Source: Amoebidium appalachense
Lineage: Eukaryota; Ichthyosporea
DNA length: 64,000 nt
Assembly: GCA_963693365.1 (NCBI GenBank)
Contig: CAVNZM010000009.1
Location: forward strand, 4,960,001-5,024,000
Direction of reading: 5' to 3'
Below are positions 1-8,836 of this stretch, piece after piece. Under the pieces are notes generated by a model. It saw nothing but the letters and a program-made list of their open reading frames with translations, was not told the origin of the DNA and ran no database searches. The first letter of the stretch is position 1. Each line of letters opens with the position of its first letter. Made by a program: the position numbers and the translations under genes.

Positions 1-55
1 CACCCACGTGCACACCGACAGACAGACAGACAGAGAGAGAGAGAGGGGGGGGGGG

Positions 56-147
<92 letters not shown>

Positions 148-240
148 GGAAGAGAGAGAGAGAGAGAGACGTACAGACACACACGTGCTTGATATATATA
201 CACGCACGATACCATACTTGGCTACGTACACTTCCTTATA
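1..240. repeat. (GA)n microsatellite with (G)n and (TA)n interruptions
   Basis: Almost pure GA dinucleotides from about 29 to 170, broken by a poly-G run and a short TATATA tract, then (CA) and (TA) steps. No gene is supported here; open frames across it only translate the repeat. Confidence 0.95.
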
Positions 241-1062
241 ATAATACATGTTTGCTACACAGTTCGAAGCTGTATGATAGTTATTATAATAGTGCACACG
301 TGTAGAAATTGTTAACAAACAAATCCACCAGTACTTAACTTATATTAGTGGACGCACACCGTTGAACCACGCACGGACACGCACACGTACAATCAGTGAC
401 AAAGGTCTGCACTGGGATCCGAAGGCACATCGCATCCAGCATGATTACATGTACATACGACACACGGACTTAATAAGAATATGACACTTGTTGGAGATAA
501 ATGCGATACAGAGAACTTTTTTTAACATATGTAGCAACCTATACAATCCGCCATCGTAACTTTTTGTCCGGCTGGAGAAGCCCATGACCCATCTGTTTGT
601 TGTCGCTAAAAAAAGCTCTGTGGGATACAACCAGCTTGCACGACGTCACGTTCCTTGGGATATTCGGGTTGGTTGTAAGGTTTTCCGGGTCGGGCCGAAG
701 GCCCTAACGGGCCGCAGGCCCGTCTATTGGGCCATAGGCCCTAGGCCGCGAGGCCTGGGGCCTGGGGCCCCGGGGACCGGGGGCCTCCCCACCCCCGCGA
801 GCCACCCCCGGCCCGGCCCGGCCCGCGGGGGAGGGGGTTAGCAGACTCTGAAACACCATGTCGACATCCAATAAACGTCAGAGACGAGCAAGCAGGTCTT
901 GCACTTAGTCTGAAAACAGCTTTCAAAGCTACCGCGGCGGGGCATGGGGGGCTGGGGGTGGCTGGGGGTGGCACACTAAGCATGGGGCCGGGGAGGACGG
1001 GGAGGCACGGTGGCTCACCGGCGGCTCGCTTGGGCTTGATGTTTTTTTTTCTTTGTGCTTAT
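241..1062. other. Intergenic, with a cluster of GGGCC-N3-GGCCC hairpins
   Basis: No gene is supported. The left part is AT-rich. From 692 to 755 there are four short palindromes in a row: 692-704, 709-721, 729-741 and 744-755, the first three being GGGCC, a 3-nt spacer (gaa, gca, ata) and GGCCC. A G/C-rich stretch follows (756-840), and 935-1010 carries the GGCTGGGGGTGGC motif that recurs in other intergenic gaps of the left block. Confidence 0.7.
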
Positions 1063-1731
1063 ATGATGGCCGACTACGACGAGGCGTCTGTCAGAGACAG
1101 ACTAGCACAAATAGAAGGGGGGACTACCGAGGTCTTAACTCCAGCTGGACGAATTGACCTTTTGACGAGCACCGAAATCATCGAAGTTAAGCGTGCTTCC
1201 AAATGGAAGTCCGCCATTGGGCAGGTGCTATCCTATTGGGGGTTCTATCCTAAACATCGTCCAAGAATTCACCTATTTGATACAGCACCGATCGAGGTGT
1301 TCAGAGTGGCAGTTGAGACAATGTCTCGTCTGGGTATACGAGTAACAGTCGAGCAGGATGTAATGGAGCTAATGTGGGGGTCACAGGCTTGCCCTCCAAA
1401 GTCTGAGATGCAGCCAGTTGTATGTGATCTTCCTGAGATTACCCTCTGCCGGGAGGACTACGTGCTGTTTCTCAAGAGTTTGGTTACCGATGGTGATACT
1501 CCACACATCAAGGATGGCACTATCACTGATTCCGCCACCCTTCTACCAATTTTCCAGGTCTGGTGCCAGAAAAATGGCAAAGACCACAGCAAGGCTAGTG
1601 TCAACACCATGGGCAGGACTCTCAGGCAGGTGCTCGGAGAGCGTGTGAGTGTTTATGTACCTGGGTCAACCATAGCAAAAGGATACAGGGTATCCTTTGC
1701 AAAAATAAGGGCAATTAGCCACTGGCAGTGA
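1063..1731 (+). CDS. PD-(D/E)XK-like nuclease with a D5-type C-terminal domain (copy 1)
   Basis: Likely DNA nuclease of a giant virus. Start is ATGATG at 1063/1066 (221-222 aa). Numbering from the second Met, GRID puts an Asp at 31 and IIEVK puts Glu40 and Lys42, the D...ExK arrangement of the PD-(D/E)XK fold; Glu17 or Glu22 could be the additional acidic residue. Residues ~140-220 form a second domain containing GRTLRQVLGE, which corresponds to KRLGxxLxxVxG at the C-termini of the D5-like helicase (29460-31517) and of the related nuclease at 32121. Three paralogues lie in the window (28434, 32121, 33005). The nuclease assignment is by motif and order only; substrate unknown. The fused domain is probably a winged helix that binds DNA or the replication complex (inference). 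Confidence 0.7.
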   Translation: MMADYDEASVRDRLAQIEGGTTEVLTPAGRIDLLTSTEIIEVKRASKWKSAIGQVLSYWGFYPKHRPRIHLFDTAPIEVFRVAVETMSRLGIRVTVEQDVMELMWGSQACPPKSEMQPVVCDLPEITLCREDYVLFLKSLVTDGDTPHIKDGTITDSATLLPIFQVWCQKNGKDHSKASVNTMGRTLRQVLGERVSVYVPGSTIAKGYRVSFAKIRAISHWQ

Positions 1732-1909
1732 CACTGCGCCCGGGGCTTGGGGGGCTGGGAGTGGCAAGTGGGGCACGGAAGGACCAGGAGGCGGGCGAGG
1801 CACGTGCGCTGGGGGGACACAGGAGCCCCCCCCCCAGCCACCCCCGGCCACCCCCAGCCACCCAGCCCCCCAGGCCCGGATGGGTGGCAGATATGGACTG
1901 GACCCGGGT
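1732..1909. repeat. GC-rich intergenic block (GGCTGGGGG / CCCCCAGCC)
   Basis: The gap between two convergent genes begins with GGGGCTTGGGGGGCTGGG and ends with repeated CCACCCCCAGCCACCC, so the two sides are partly inverted and could pair. Similar blocks lie at 935-1010, 3950-4070, 26020-26170, 27951-28430 and 28955-29045. A role in 3' end formation is possible because this gap separates converging genes, but it is not shown. Confidence 0.6.
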
Positions 1910-2821
1910 TTATTGACGTGCCGCGGCGGCCCAGGCAGCAAACGCCGTGCGGCCATCCGCAAGCGCCCGCGCGACCTTCCCGGGGTCGACGTCCATGGGC
2001 GAACCAAACAGCCTCCGCTCCGGAGCGACCACCACGAGGCGATCTCCGAGGCGGGTGCGGAGGTTGGCAAACTCGGTGGCCGCTAGCTCGGTGCCCGAGT
2101 CACGCTGCAGGGCATAGCAGAGCTCCATGCCCGTTTTTGGCACGGATTCTGCGGGGCAGTGCGCCAGCGAGTCGCACAGCACCGTGACGTAGATGCCGTC
2201 GAACCCGTCTGCGGCGTCCTCGAGTGCTTTGGTGAGGGGCACCAGCTCGGAGACCCCGCCGTCCAGAAACACGGTGCCGCCGTACTCCACGGGGGGGACC
2301 GCGAGCGGAAGGGCCGAAGACGCGCGCATGCCGACCTGGTACTCGGGCCCCGTGAACCACCGCTCCTTCTTGTTGAGGAAGTCCCAGGCGACGCAGTGGC
2401 AGCGCGTGTAGATGTCCGCGTCGATGCCCTCCAGAAGCGCCGCCGCACGCTCCTGCAGGGTGAAGCGGCTGTACGCCGCCCCGTACAGCATTGACCCCAC
2501 AACCGTTCTCCAGCTTTTCGGAAGCAGCGCCATTGCGCCACCCCACGGTTCCACGATGTCCTCCACGCACGTCAGCTTCCCCAGCTCGCGCGCCAGGTCG
2601 TCCAGCCGGTCGGCAACCACGAACGGCGCCACCAGCGCGCCGACGGACGTGCCGTACACCCTGTCGACCTCGTACAGCCCCGACGCGAGCATCCCCTGCA
2701 TGAACCCGACTTGGAAGCAGCCCTTGACGCCGCCCCCGGGCAGCAGGATCCGCACACGTGTCCTGGCTTGGGAGGGTGTGTCCATGTTGGTGTAGGGCGC
2801 GATAAGAGTCGACGGCTTCAT
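1910..2821 (-). CDS. Patatin-like phospholipase
   Basis: Predicted lipid acyl hydrolase with a Ser-Asp dyad. The N-terminal third has the oxyanion-hole loop GGGVKG, followed by GTSVG (nucleophile Ser in GxSxG) and, near the middle, DGG carrying the catalytic Asp. About 303 aa, normal for a stand-alone patatin domain. I chose the Met at 2821 because its ATG overlaps the TGA of the upstream Fic gene by ATGA; an in-frame Met at 2842 would add 7 residues. The overlap suggests one transcript with the Fic gene. Viral patatins may act on host membranes or lipid stores; the actual target cannot be read from sequence. All catalytic motifs are intact. Confidence 0.88.
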   Translation of the reverse strand: MKPSTLIAPYTNMDTPSQARTRVRILLPGGGVKGCFQVGFMQGMLASGLYEVDRVYGTSVGALVAPFVVADRLDDLARELGKLTCVEDIVEPWGGAMALLPKSWRTVVGSMLYGAAYSRFTLQERAAALLEGIDADIYTRCHCVAWDFLNKKERWFTGPEYQVGMRASSALPLAVPPVEYGGTVFLDGGVSELVPLTKALEDAADGFDGIYVTVLCDSLAHCPAESVPKTGMELCYALQRDSGTELAATEFANLRTRLGDRLVVVAPERRLFGSPMDVDPGKVARALADGRTAFAAWAAAARQ

Positions 2822-3681
2822 TCCAAATCCAGGGCGTTGCACACCGAGACCAGGTTTGCCCTTGCGCAGTCCAGCACGAAGGCCGCCAGCTCGGAGTAGT
2901 CGTGGGGGGGCGGCTGGCTCTGCGCGGCCAGCAGCAGCGAGTGGTAGCGCTCGCGGGAGCTGCGGTCTGTGTACAACGAGAGGGGAACGGCAATATAGGG
3001 CGAGAGCAGCACGCTGACCAACAGACGGGCGACGCGCCCGTTGCCGTTGCTGAACGGGTGGATGTAGAGGAACTCCCCGAGGAAACGGGCGGTGACCTGT
3101 ATGGCACCGAGAACGTCATTGCAGCCTTGGAGTTCGGTGCGTGTCCTTTCGAACAGGCGCTTGAGAGCCTCTTCGATCTTGAACGGTGCAAGGTACTGAT
3201 GACTGCAGCCTGCGGGAAGCGCAAAGCGCACCCGATACCGTCCAGCGCTATCGAGCAGCCCGTCCATGACCTTGCGATGGACCTCCCTAGCGAGCTCCAC
3301 CGTAAACGTGCCTGGATCAATCCCCTTCCAAACCCACGGTGTGGGGAACAGCTCGCGAACTGCTATAACGACGTTTTTCAGTTTCTTCGATGAGCGCGTG
3401 TGTTCGGACGTTTCATCGGGGCAGGAGATCAGCCTCTCAATATGTTCGACTGGGACCTTTTCGTTTGTTTCCAGTTCCATCAGGTGCTTGATGTATAACA
3501 CTAGGTGGTGCGTTGTGTATCCCTGCATGAACAAAGCGCTGCTCTTGTCGTTATCCAAAAACGTGCGCACCAGGTGGAGGCAGTGCACAACAGCACCTTC
3601 GCTGAGTTGAGACATCACGGTGTTGAACCGACAGATAAAGTACCACAAACTATCAAAATCGACCTTTACGTCACACGGCAA
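2818..3681 (-). CDS. Fic-domain protein (probable AMPylase)
   Basis: Predicted nucleotidyl transferase acting on protein hydroxyls. The core motif HPFSNGNGR matches HxFxxGNGR exactly, including the catalytic His and the anion-binding loop, at about residue 215 of 287. Near the N-terminus SQLSEG fits the [S/T]xxxE[G/N] pattern of the inhibitory helix seen in class II Fic proteins, though it lies further from the core than usual, so that reading is tentative. A later Met just before this motif could be the true start. The stop overlaps the patatin start (ATGA), implying coupled expression. Target protein unknown. Confidence 0.88.
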   Translation of the reverse strand: MPCDVKVDFDSLWYFICRFNTVMSQLSEGAVVHCLHLVRTFLDNDKSSALFMQGYTTHHLVLYIKHLMELETNEKVPVEHIERLISCPDETSEHTRSSKKLKNVVIAVRELFPTPWVWKGIDPGTFTVELAREVHRKVMDGLLDSAGRYRVRFALPAGCSHQYLAPFKIEEALKRLFERTRTELQGCNDVLGAIQVTARFLGEFLYIHPFSNGNGRVARLLVSVLLSPYIAVPLSLYTDRSSRERYHSLLLAAQSQPPPHDYSELAAFVLDCARANLVSVCNALDLE

Positions 3682-4663
3682 CAGCCCGGCCCATATCCAC
3701 CTGCGCGTTCACCACCCTGTTCTCCTGCCCCCGCCCCCTACCCAGTCCAACGTTTTCTCCGCAAACCAGAGAGAACACGGCAGTGCCCATGAACGTTTGG
3801 CCCGTGATTTGCTAGAGAACAGCATCGCCGGTCCCCCCCATGTCTCCCGGAACCCAAGAGAACACCATGGCATCCCCAACCATGTCTCCCGGATCCTTGG
3901 AGAACAGGTGCCGGGGGTGGACCCTGTTCGCCGATTGCTTTTTCCTAGGAGCGGGGCCTGGGGGCATGAGGGGCACGCGAGGCACGGATGGCACAGTGGT
4001 CTCACGGGTCTGTGTGCCACAGGCGCCCCCCCCAGGCCCCCCCAGGCCCCCGGAACAGGCAACTTCGTTCCAAAGCAGCGCCAGATGTGCCAATAAACGG
4101 CCAAAGCAGCGCGCAGTTGGCTACCCCGCTATTCGATCTGATTGGTCGAAAGCGTTCAAGATCCTGACCAAGGTTTCAGAATCTGTTTGTAATCGTTGAT
4201 AGGACTATTTCTTCGCGATTTCTATTAGAAATGTGACCGAATTGTTTATAAAACTATCTTGAATATGAAATTAGGTATAAAACGTTTGATTTTATTCTTA
4301 TGTTTGGTTCTAAGGGATAGAAGAGAAAAAGGCATCAGCTGTCATTGAAAAATCTTGAAGCACTGGCATTGCCTGCTCTTCGCGGGATCTGATTGGATCT
4401 TGAATTGGGTGTGATCCAATCCCCAGCAGCCAATCGTGCAGTTTGGTGATCTGGATCTGAAAGCATTCTCCCAATCAAACGCGTGACTGGATATCATTTC
4501 GTCAGCATCAGTTGGGAATTGGCTTCTAAGGGCACGGCACAGCTGATAGGGTGTCACTTTCACACACCTTCTGTAGTGTCAACATCAAAGGCTTTGAAGT
4601 CGCTTGTTAGGTCGCCTTTTACTGATTTTTCGCTTTGCACCCCCATTTCTACACACACACACC
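3682..4663. other. Intergenic: degenerate repeat segments and CCAAT-type elements
   Basis: No convincing gene. The part at 3770-3915 repeats a GAGAACACCATGG-like phrase and TCTCCCGGA, resembling the 64-bp repeat at 17.3 kb. At about 4124-4150 there is a 26-27 bp stretch containing CTGATTGGTCGAAA that occurs again at 8482-8508. Several ATTGG/CCAAT boxes lie at 4140-4500 and may be promoter elements for the gene at 4664. Confidence 0.55.
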
Positions 4664-5527
4664 ATGGAACAAGTAGGCAAGCGCAGCTACAAATGGCTGA
4701 CCGATCACCTTTTCACTAAGAACACCAAGGACAAATACATGGTCAAGTGCCGCGCTTGTGTCGCTGACATGCACAGCGACCAGATCCCCTCGCATGTGAA
4801 GGTGTGCAGGGAATTAAACCACTGCCAGGACGCCATCCTTGCCCTCGTTGCCGCAGAGAACGCCGTCGGGCCCGCGCGCGACAAGGTGCGTCCGTTGGTC
4901 ACGGAGTTCGGGGGGTGCGCCGTGGCTGCACAGTCCGTCGTGCCGGGTCTGCGCCAGTACCTGCAGCAGCCTGGGCGCAACGTCGTGGGCGCGGCTAAAG
5001 CACGGGCGGTGGCGCAGGCGCTCCACGACATGGCAGAGGCGGCTCGGGCTGTTAAGGACGGGTATGTGGGTTTTTGGTCGGCGGAGGATGCTGTGGAGCG
5101 CAACAAGCAAGCGCTGCGCCATCGGATTGCCGAACGTGTCCACCGCCGCCAGGGCGGGGAGGGGCCCGGCCAGTTCGCCTACGTTCCCCGCCCCCCCGGT
5201 TCTCCCCGTCCAAACCTCGTCCCCTTTGCGCTCACACCCGGGGAGCTTGCAAGTGGCAACGTGCTCCGGCAGTGCGAGATATTTCTGTTTGATCGAGTGC
5301 AGAGGGATCCGAAGTACCCTCCCGGGAAACGTATCGACTCGGACGATGTGTGGGGGGCGGAGGAGAGAGACTCTGCTCTTGCGGCATCGATCGATGAGTG
5401 GGCGGTGGAGGTTCCCGTTTGGTGGGATGAGGGCAACCACTATTTTGTTCAGGACATGGAGATGATTGAGCAGCGCCTGCGGGAGGGGTATGATTGGGTG
5501 ATGAAGGTTGTTGCGGAGCTTGAGTGA
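4664..5527 (+). CDS. Unrecognised protein with N-terminal C2HC-like zinc motif
   Basis: 287 aa. ATG at 4664 sits in an ACCATGG context, after a CA tract. Residues ~25-48 contain KCRAC followed by a His and a Cys (C-x2-C-x12-H-x3-C), the spacing of a BED/C2HC-like zinc knuckle. The middle is Ala-rich and helical; ~165-190 is Pro/Arg-rich; the C-terminal ~90 residues are acidic and rich in Trp. I do not recognise the family. A DNA-binding role is plausible from the zinc motif only. GC content and strand mix match the surrounding viral genes. Confidence 0.6.
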   Translation: MEQVGKRSYKWLTDHLFTKNTKDKYMVKCRACVADMHSDQIPSHVKVCRELNHCQDAILALVAAENAVGPARDKVRPLVTEFGGCAVAAQSVVPGLRQYLQQPGRNVVGAAKARAVAQALHDMAEAARAVKDGYVGFWSAEDAVERNKQALRHRIAERVHRRQGGEGPGQFAYVPRPPGSPRPNLVPFALTPGELASGNVLRQCEIFLFDRVQRDPKYPPGKRIDSDDVWGAEERDSALAASIDEWAVEVPVWWDEGNHYFVQDMEMIEQRLREGYDWVMKVVAELE

Positions 5528-5548
5528 GGGCTGAGGGGGGGGGGGGTT

Positions 5549-5695
5549 GATGGGGTGGTGTTAGCATGAGCTAGATGGGGGTTGGTTTGATGGGATGGTG
5601 TTAGCATGAGCTAGATGGGGGTTGGTTTGATGGGGTGGTGTTAGCATGAGCTAGATGGGGGTTGGTTTGATGGGATGGTGTTAGCATGGGAGGGC
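5549..5695. repeat. 40-bp tandem repeat beside the assembly gap
   Basis: Four copies of a 40-bp unit beginning GATGGGRTGGTGTTAGCATG, with the seventh base alternating G and A between copies. The last copy is cut short at about 5690. Its position against the gap suggests the array continues and caused the assembly break. Confidence 0.9.
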
Positions 5696-5744
5696 TTGGA
5701 AGTTGTTTGATGTGCTTCCGGGAGAAGTTCATGCACGAAATAAA

Positions 5745-6244
5745 NNNNNNNNNNNNNNNNNNNNNNNNNNNNNNNNNNNNNNNNNNNNNNNNNNNNNNNN
5801 NNNNNNNNNNNNNNNNNNNNNNNNNNNNNNNNNNNNNNNNNNNNNNNNNNNNNNNNNNNNNNNNNNNNNNNNNNNNNNNNNNNNNNNNNNNNNNNNNNNN
5901 NNNNNNNNNNNNNNNNNNNNNNNNNNNNNNNNNNNNNNNNNNNNNNNNNNNNNNNNNNNNNNNNNNNNNNNNNNNNNNNNNNNNNNNNNNNNNNNNNNNN
6001 NNNNNNNNNNNNNNNNNNNNNNNNNNNNNNNNNNNNNNNNNNNNNNNNNNNNNNNNNNNNNNNNNNNNNNNNNNNNNNNNNNNNNNNNNNNNNNNNNNNN
6101 NNNNNNNNNNNNNNNNNNNNNNNNNNNNNNNNNNNNNNNNNNNNNNNNNNNNNNNNNNNNNNNNNNNNNNNNNNNNNNNNNNNNNNNNNNNNNNNNNNNN
6201 NNNNNNNNNNNNNNNNNNNNNNNNNNNNNNNNNNNNNNNNNNNN
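5745..6244. other. Assembly gap (500 N)
   Basis: Exactly 500 ambiguous bases, a conventional scaffold gap size, so the true distance is unknown. It removes the 3' end of the minus-strand coiled-coil gene that starts at 7037. Confidence 0.99.
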
Positions 6245-7037
6245 CGTCCTTGAGCTTGTTGAACTGGATCTCCTTCTGCTGCAGCGCGGCCACGCGGGCG
6301 TTGAGGTGGCGGATGTGCTCGACGTAGCGCTCGCACTCGGGGTTGCTGCGCTTCATCTTCTCCAGTTGGTCCTTGAGCAGCTCGTTCTCGCGCTTGGCCG
6401 CGTGCAGCTGGCCCTTGTCCTCCACCGTCTCCTTGAGCGACTTGTAGTTGGCCCGCAGCTCCACCAGCTCGCGGTTGTTGGTCTCGGCGTTCCGGATGGA
6501 CTCGCGTGCCTCGCGCAGGTCCAGCATGATCGCACGGGCGGTGGACTCGTCCACGCCCTTGCGCTGCAGCGTGCTCTGGTCGCCGATGCCCTGCAGGATG
6601 TGCACCAACACGTTGGCAATCTCGCGTGTGAGCGCGCCGTTGCTGCGGTTGGTCCCGTTCAGCTGCTCGCGGAACCGGGACATGTCAATGGGCAACTTCC
6701 ACACGACCTCCTTCGAGTCCTTGTTTATATTCCCGTCCTTGTCCAAAGTGGGCATGTCCGAAAACGCCAGCTCCACAGCCATTGTAGCAGTGGAGTTGTC
6801 ACTGGCAAATGATTGCAGGGCAGTTTCGATGGCCGGCGGGAGTTTGTTGTAGATGTCGCCTATCACTTTCTGGTGGCTCGAGATGACGGCGTTGTTTTGG
6901 TTCAACAGCTTGGCGATCATATCGGTTACACTCTTGATGTCCTGTGTTTGCACGATGCCACTCGGCCCTCCACCCCCAAACTTCAATTTCGTGAGGATCT
7001 CTATAGCCCTGTTAAGATCATCCTGGCTCATGCTCAT
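6245..7037 (-). CDS. Coiled-coil protein, C-terminus lost in the gap
   Basis: At least 264 aa are visible, from MSMSQDD at 7037 (the in-frame Met at 7073 would extend into the divergent promoter region). Residues ~1-125 are mixed, then a long heptad-rich segment with many Glu/Lys/Leu runs up to the gap. No enzymatic motif is seen. It is divergent from the small membrane protein at 7101 with only ~63 bp between starts, so the two probably share a promoter region. Viral structural or scaffold role is possible but unsupported. Confidence 0.6.
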
Positions 7038-7100
7038 TTGCTCTTGCCCCACATAATGCAGCTTTGGCCACACCCCACCGCATTATTCCCTTGGTCAACA

Positions 7101-7331
7101 ATGTCCGTGCTCGCCAACGTGATGATGTTTGTCTTCTGGGCGCTCGCCGTCGGCTCCATGGCCGGGTTCATGAGCCTGTACAGCGCCATGACGAAGGAGA
7201 AGTGCGTCGAGGCCGCCGTGAAGAACAGGTACGAGGCCTCGAACACTGCCGTGATGGTGGCCCTGGTGGTCACCGTGTTTGCGTACCTCATCTACGGCGT
7301 GTACGCGTCGGCCTCCTCCGCGCAGGTATAA
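7101..7331 (+). CDS. Small two-helix membrane protein
   Basis: 76 aa with two hydrophobic segments, approximately residues 5-28 and 48-70, separated by a charged loop containing KEKCVEAAVKNRYE. Starts at ATG 7101. Its stop codon TAA is part of the sequence GGTATAAAGG, which looks like the TATA box of the next gene. Compact neighbours (7101, 7369, 7742) suggest a cluster of virion or membrane genes. Family not recognised. Confidence 0.6.
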   Translation: MSVLANVMMFVFWALAVGSMAGFMSLYSAMTKEKCVEAAVKNRYEASNTAVMVALVVTVFAYLIYGVYASASSAQV

Positions 7332-7332
7332 A
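7325..7332 (+). promoter_or_regulatory. TATA box overlapping a stop codon
   Basis: GGTATAAAGG lies about 40 bp upstream of the ATG at 7369 and contains the TAA stop of the 7101 gene (GTA TAA). The same arrangement occurs at 31573-31580 before the D5 gene. Confidence 0.6.
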
Positions 7333-7368
7333 GGGAGCTCGTCCGCAATTGTTGCGCCCAGTCTCAGT

Positions 7369-7761
7369 ATGGGTGCCGTCGCCTCGCAGCCCATCGTGTG
7401 CGCGCCGGTGCAGACCTTCTTCGTCACCACGGACGCCGACTGCTCGCCCGTCCTGGTCACCAACCGTCTCATGGGCACGCTGACCGTGGACTCGACCCGC
7501 GTGACCGTGTGGGCGTCCACGCGCCCGCTCTACTTTCTGCCCACCACGGGCCTCAAGGCCATGCCCCCGGACCAGTACCTGCCGGCGGCCGTGCAGCACG
7601 GCTGCGACGCACTGCTGGCGAACCGGCTGGTGCTGGGGGGCGACCCCGAGTCGCTGGGGCTCGTGCGCCTGGCCGACATGACGCCGCGCGAGTTCAAGCA
7701 GTACCGGCCGATCTTCGTGTCCGGCACCGTCACCACGTCCATCACCGTGCCGCAGCTCTAG
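7369..7761 (+). CDS. Possible N-myristoylated protein (MGAVAS)
   Basis: 130 aa. Begins MGAVASQ, matching the N-myristoylation consensus MGxxxS/T. The rest is a beta-rich soluble domain without membrane segments, so a lipid anchor would explain membrane attachment. Poxvirus L1/F9-type membrane proteins also begin this way, but they carry conserved cysteines and a C-terminal TM that are absent here, so I do not claim homology. The 3' end overlaps the convergent Nudix gene by 20 bp (7742-7761). Confidence 0.55.
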   Translation: MGAVASQPIVCAPVQTFFVTTDADCSPVLVTNRLMGTLTVDSTRVTVWASTRPLYFLPTTGLKAMPPDQYLPAAVQHGCDALLANRLVLGGDPESLGLVRLADMTPREFKQYRPIFVSGTVTTSITVPQL

Positions 7762-8419
7762 GCGTCATAGTCTCGCACCACGCCAGGTCCTTGAGGAACA
7801 GCCCCATGTTGAAGTACTGCACCAGGCTGTTGAGTCCCGACAGGAACGGCCGCCGAAACATCGGGTTGCCGGCCATCCCCGGAACTGGGTGGTTCCAGCG
7901 CGACTTGAGCGCCACCTCGAACACCTCGTCCGCGAGGAACCACTGCATGTTGCGCTTCTCCAGGAAGTCGTACTTGACGCGCAGCGTGCCGTCGCGCACC
8001 TCTGTCGACCCCGGCAGAGCCAGCTGGCCTGCCGACAGCGCCTGGCGCGCAGCCCGGAACCGGTGCGGCAGGTGCGGGTCAAATGGGATCTGCACCATAT
8101 ACGTAATAAAGTAGCGGTTCTGACCGGCCGCTCCCGCAAACCTGAGCACGTACGCCCGGTCCCGCAGGATGCCCTCGAGCATCGGGCGGGGGATCACAGT
8201 GTCCAGTGTCTCCTCGTAGAACTCCATGACCGTGGTCTCCTCCACGGTCAGGCCCGCCTTGAGCCTCCCGCCAAACACCCCGTACCTCCCGTCACTGTCC
8301 TCCTGTCCGAGGAGGAACAGCACGCGACGGTCGTGCACGGCGTAGGGTAGTACGCCGGCGCCGATGATGCGACAGTCATCGTCGTGGTAGGGGATGCACA
8401 TGTCTAGGACCTTCATCAA
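7742..8419 (-). CDS. Nudix hydrolase with divergent Nudix box
   Basis: 225 aa. The segment from about residue 50 reads GGRLKAG...MEFYEETLD: against the consensus Gx5Ex7REUxEExGU it keeps Gly and the metal-binding ExxEE helix, but the first Glu is Leu and the Arg of RE is Met. Nudix proteins cleave nucleoside diphosphates linked to another group; large DNA viruses use some for mRNA decapping. Which substrate applies cannot be told. Met at 8419 or 8416 starts the protein. Confidence 0.72.
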   Translation of the reverse strand: MMKVLDMCIPYHDDDCRIIGAGVLPYAVHDRRVLFLLGQEDSDGRYGVFGGRLKAGLTVEETTVMEFYEETLDTVIPRPMLEGILRDRAYVLRFAGAAGQNRYFITYMVQIPFDPHLPHRFRAARQALSAGQLALPGSTEVRDGTLRVKYDFLEKRNMQWFLADEVFEVALKSRWNHPVPGMAGNPMFRRPFLSGLNSLVQYFNMGLFLKDLAWCETMTPRAAAR

Positions 8420-8836
8420 GTGGAGGGGAGATAATCTGGGGTGGGGTCGGTGCCAAACTCACGGGTCAAACGGATTCACCCGCTATTCGATCTGATTGGT
8501 CGAAAACGGCCAAGATCGATCGAGCCCGGGATTTCACACTCTGACCAATCAGAGCGCGCAGAAATTCAAAGCCAGTGCTCCGATGTTTCAGCCAATCAGA
8601 GCGCCCCACATTAGATCACGAGACCCAGCCAGTCTGTTTCAACTCATTCGCAAATATCTTTATTTATTTTGAGAGTGGCCAGGTGCGCTCCAAATAAAGA
8701 AAATGCAATGCAATCCCGTTGCACCAAACTTGCATCCCGGGCCCCGAATTTTACACACCTGGCCAGCCAGATGATACAAAACACACCCGAACCCGCCATC
8801 CCCACAGCAGCCCTGCCAATTGTTGGGGATGACAGG
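8420..8836. other. Intergenic with several CCAAT/ATTGG boxes
   Basis: No gene supported. From 8480 to 8610 there are at least four ATTGG/CCAAT motifs, including CTGATTGGTCGAAA shared with 4124-4150. The rest to 8836 shows no clear signal besides an AT-rich tract near 8650-8700. Confidence 0.6.

Noticed and set aside
1910-2187. Plus-strand and other frames over the patatin gene
   Set aside because: Shadows of the patatin coding frame in GC-rich DNA.
4342-4563. Short minus-strand ORF (73 aa)
   Set aside because: In CCAAT-rich promoter-like DNA, no motif, no supporting start signal.
5601-6336. ORFs spanning the N gap
   Set aside because: They exist only because ambiguous bases are read as open.
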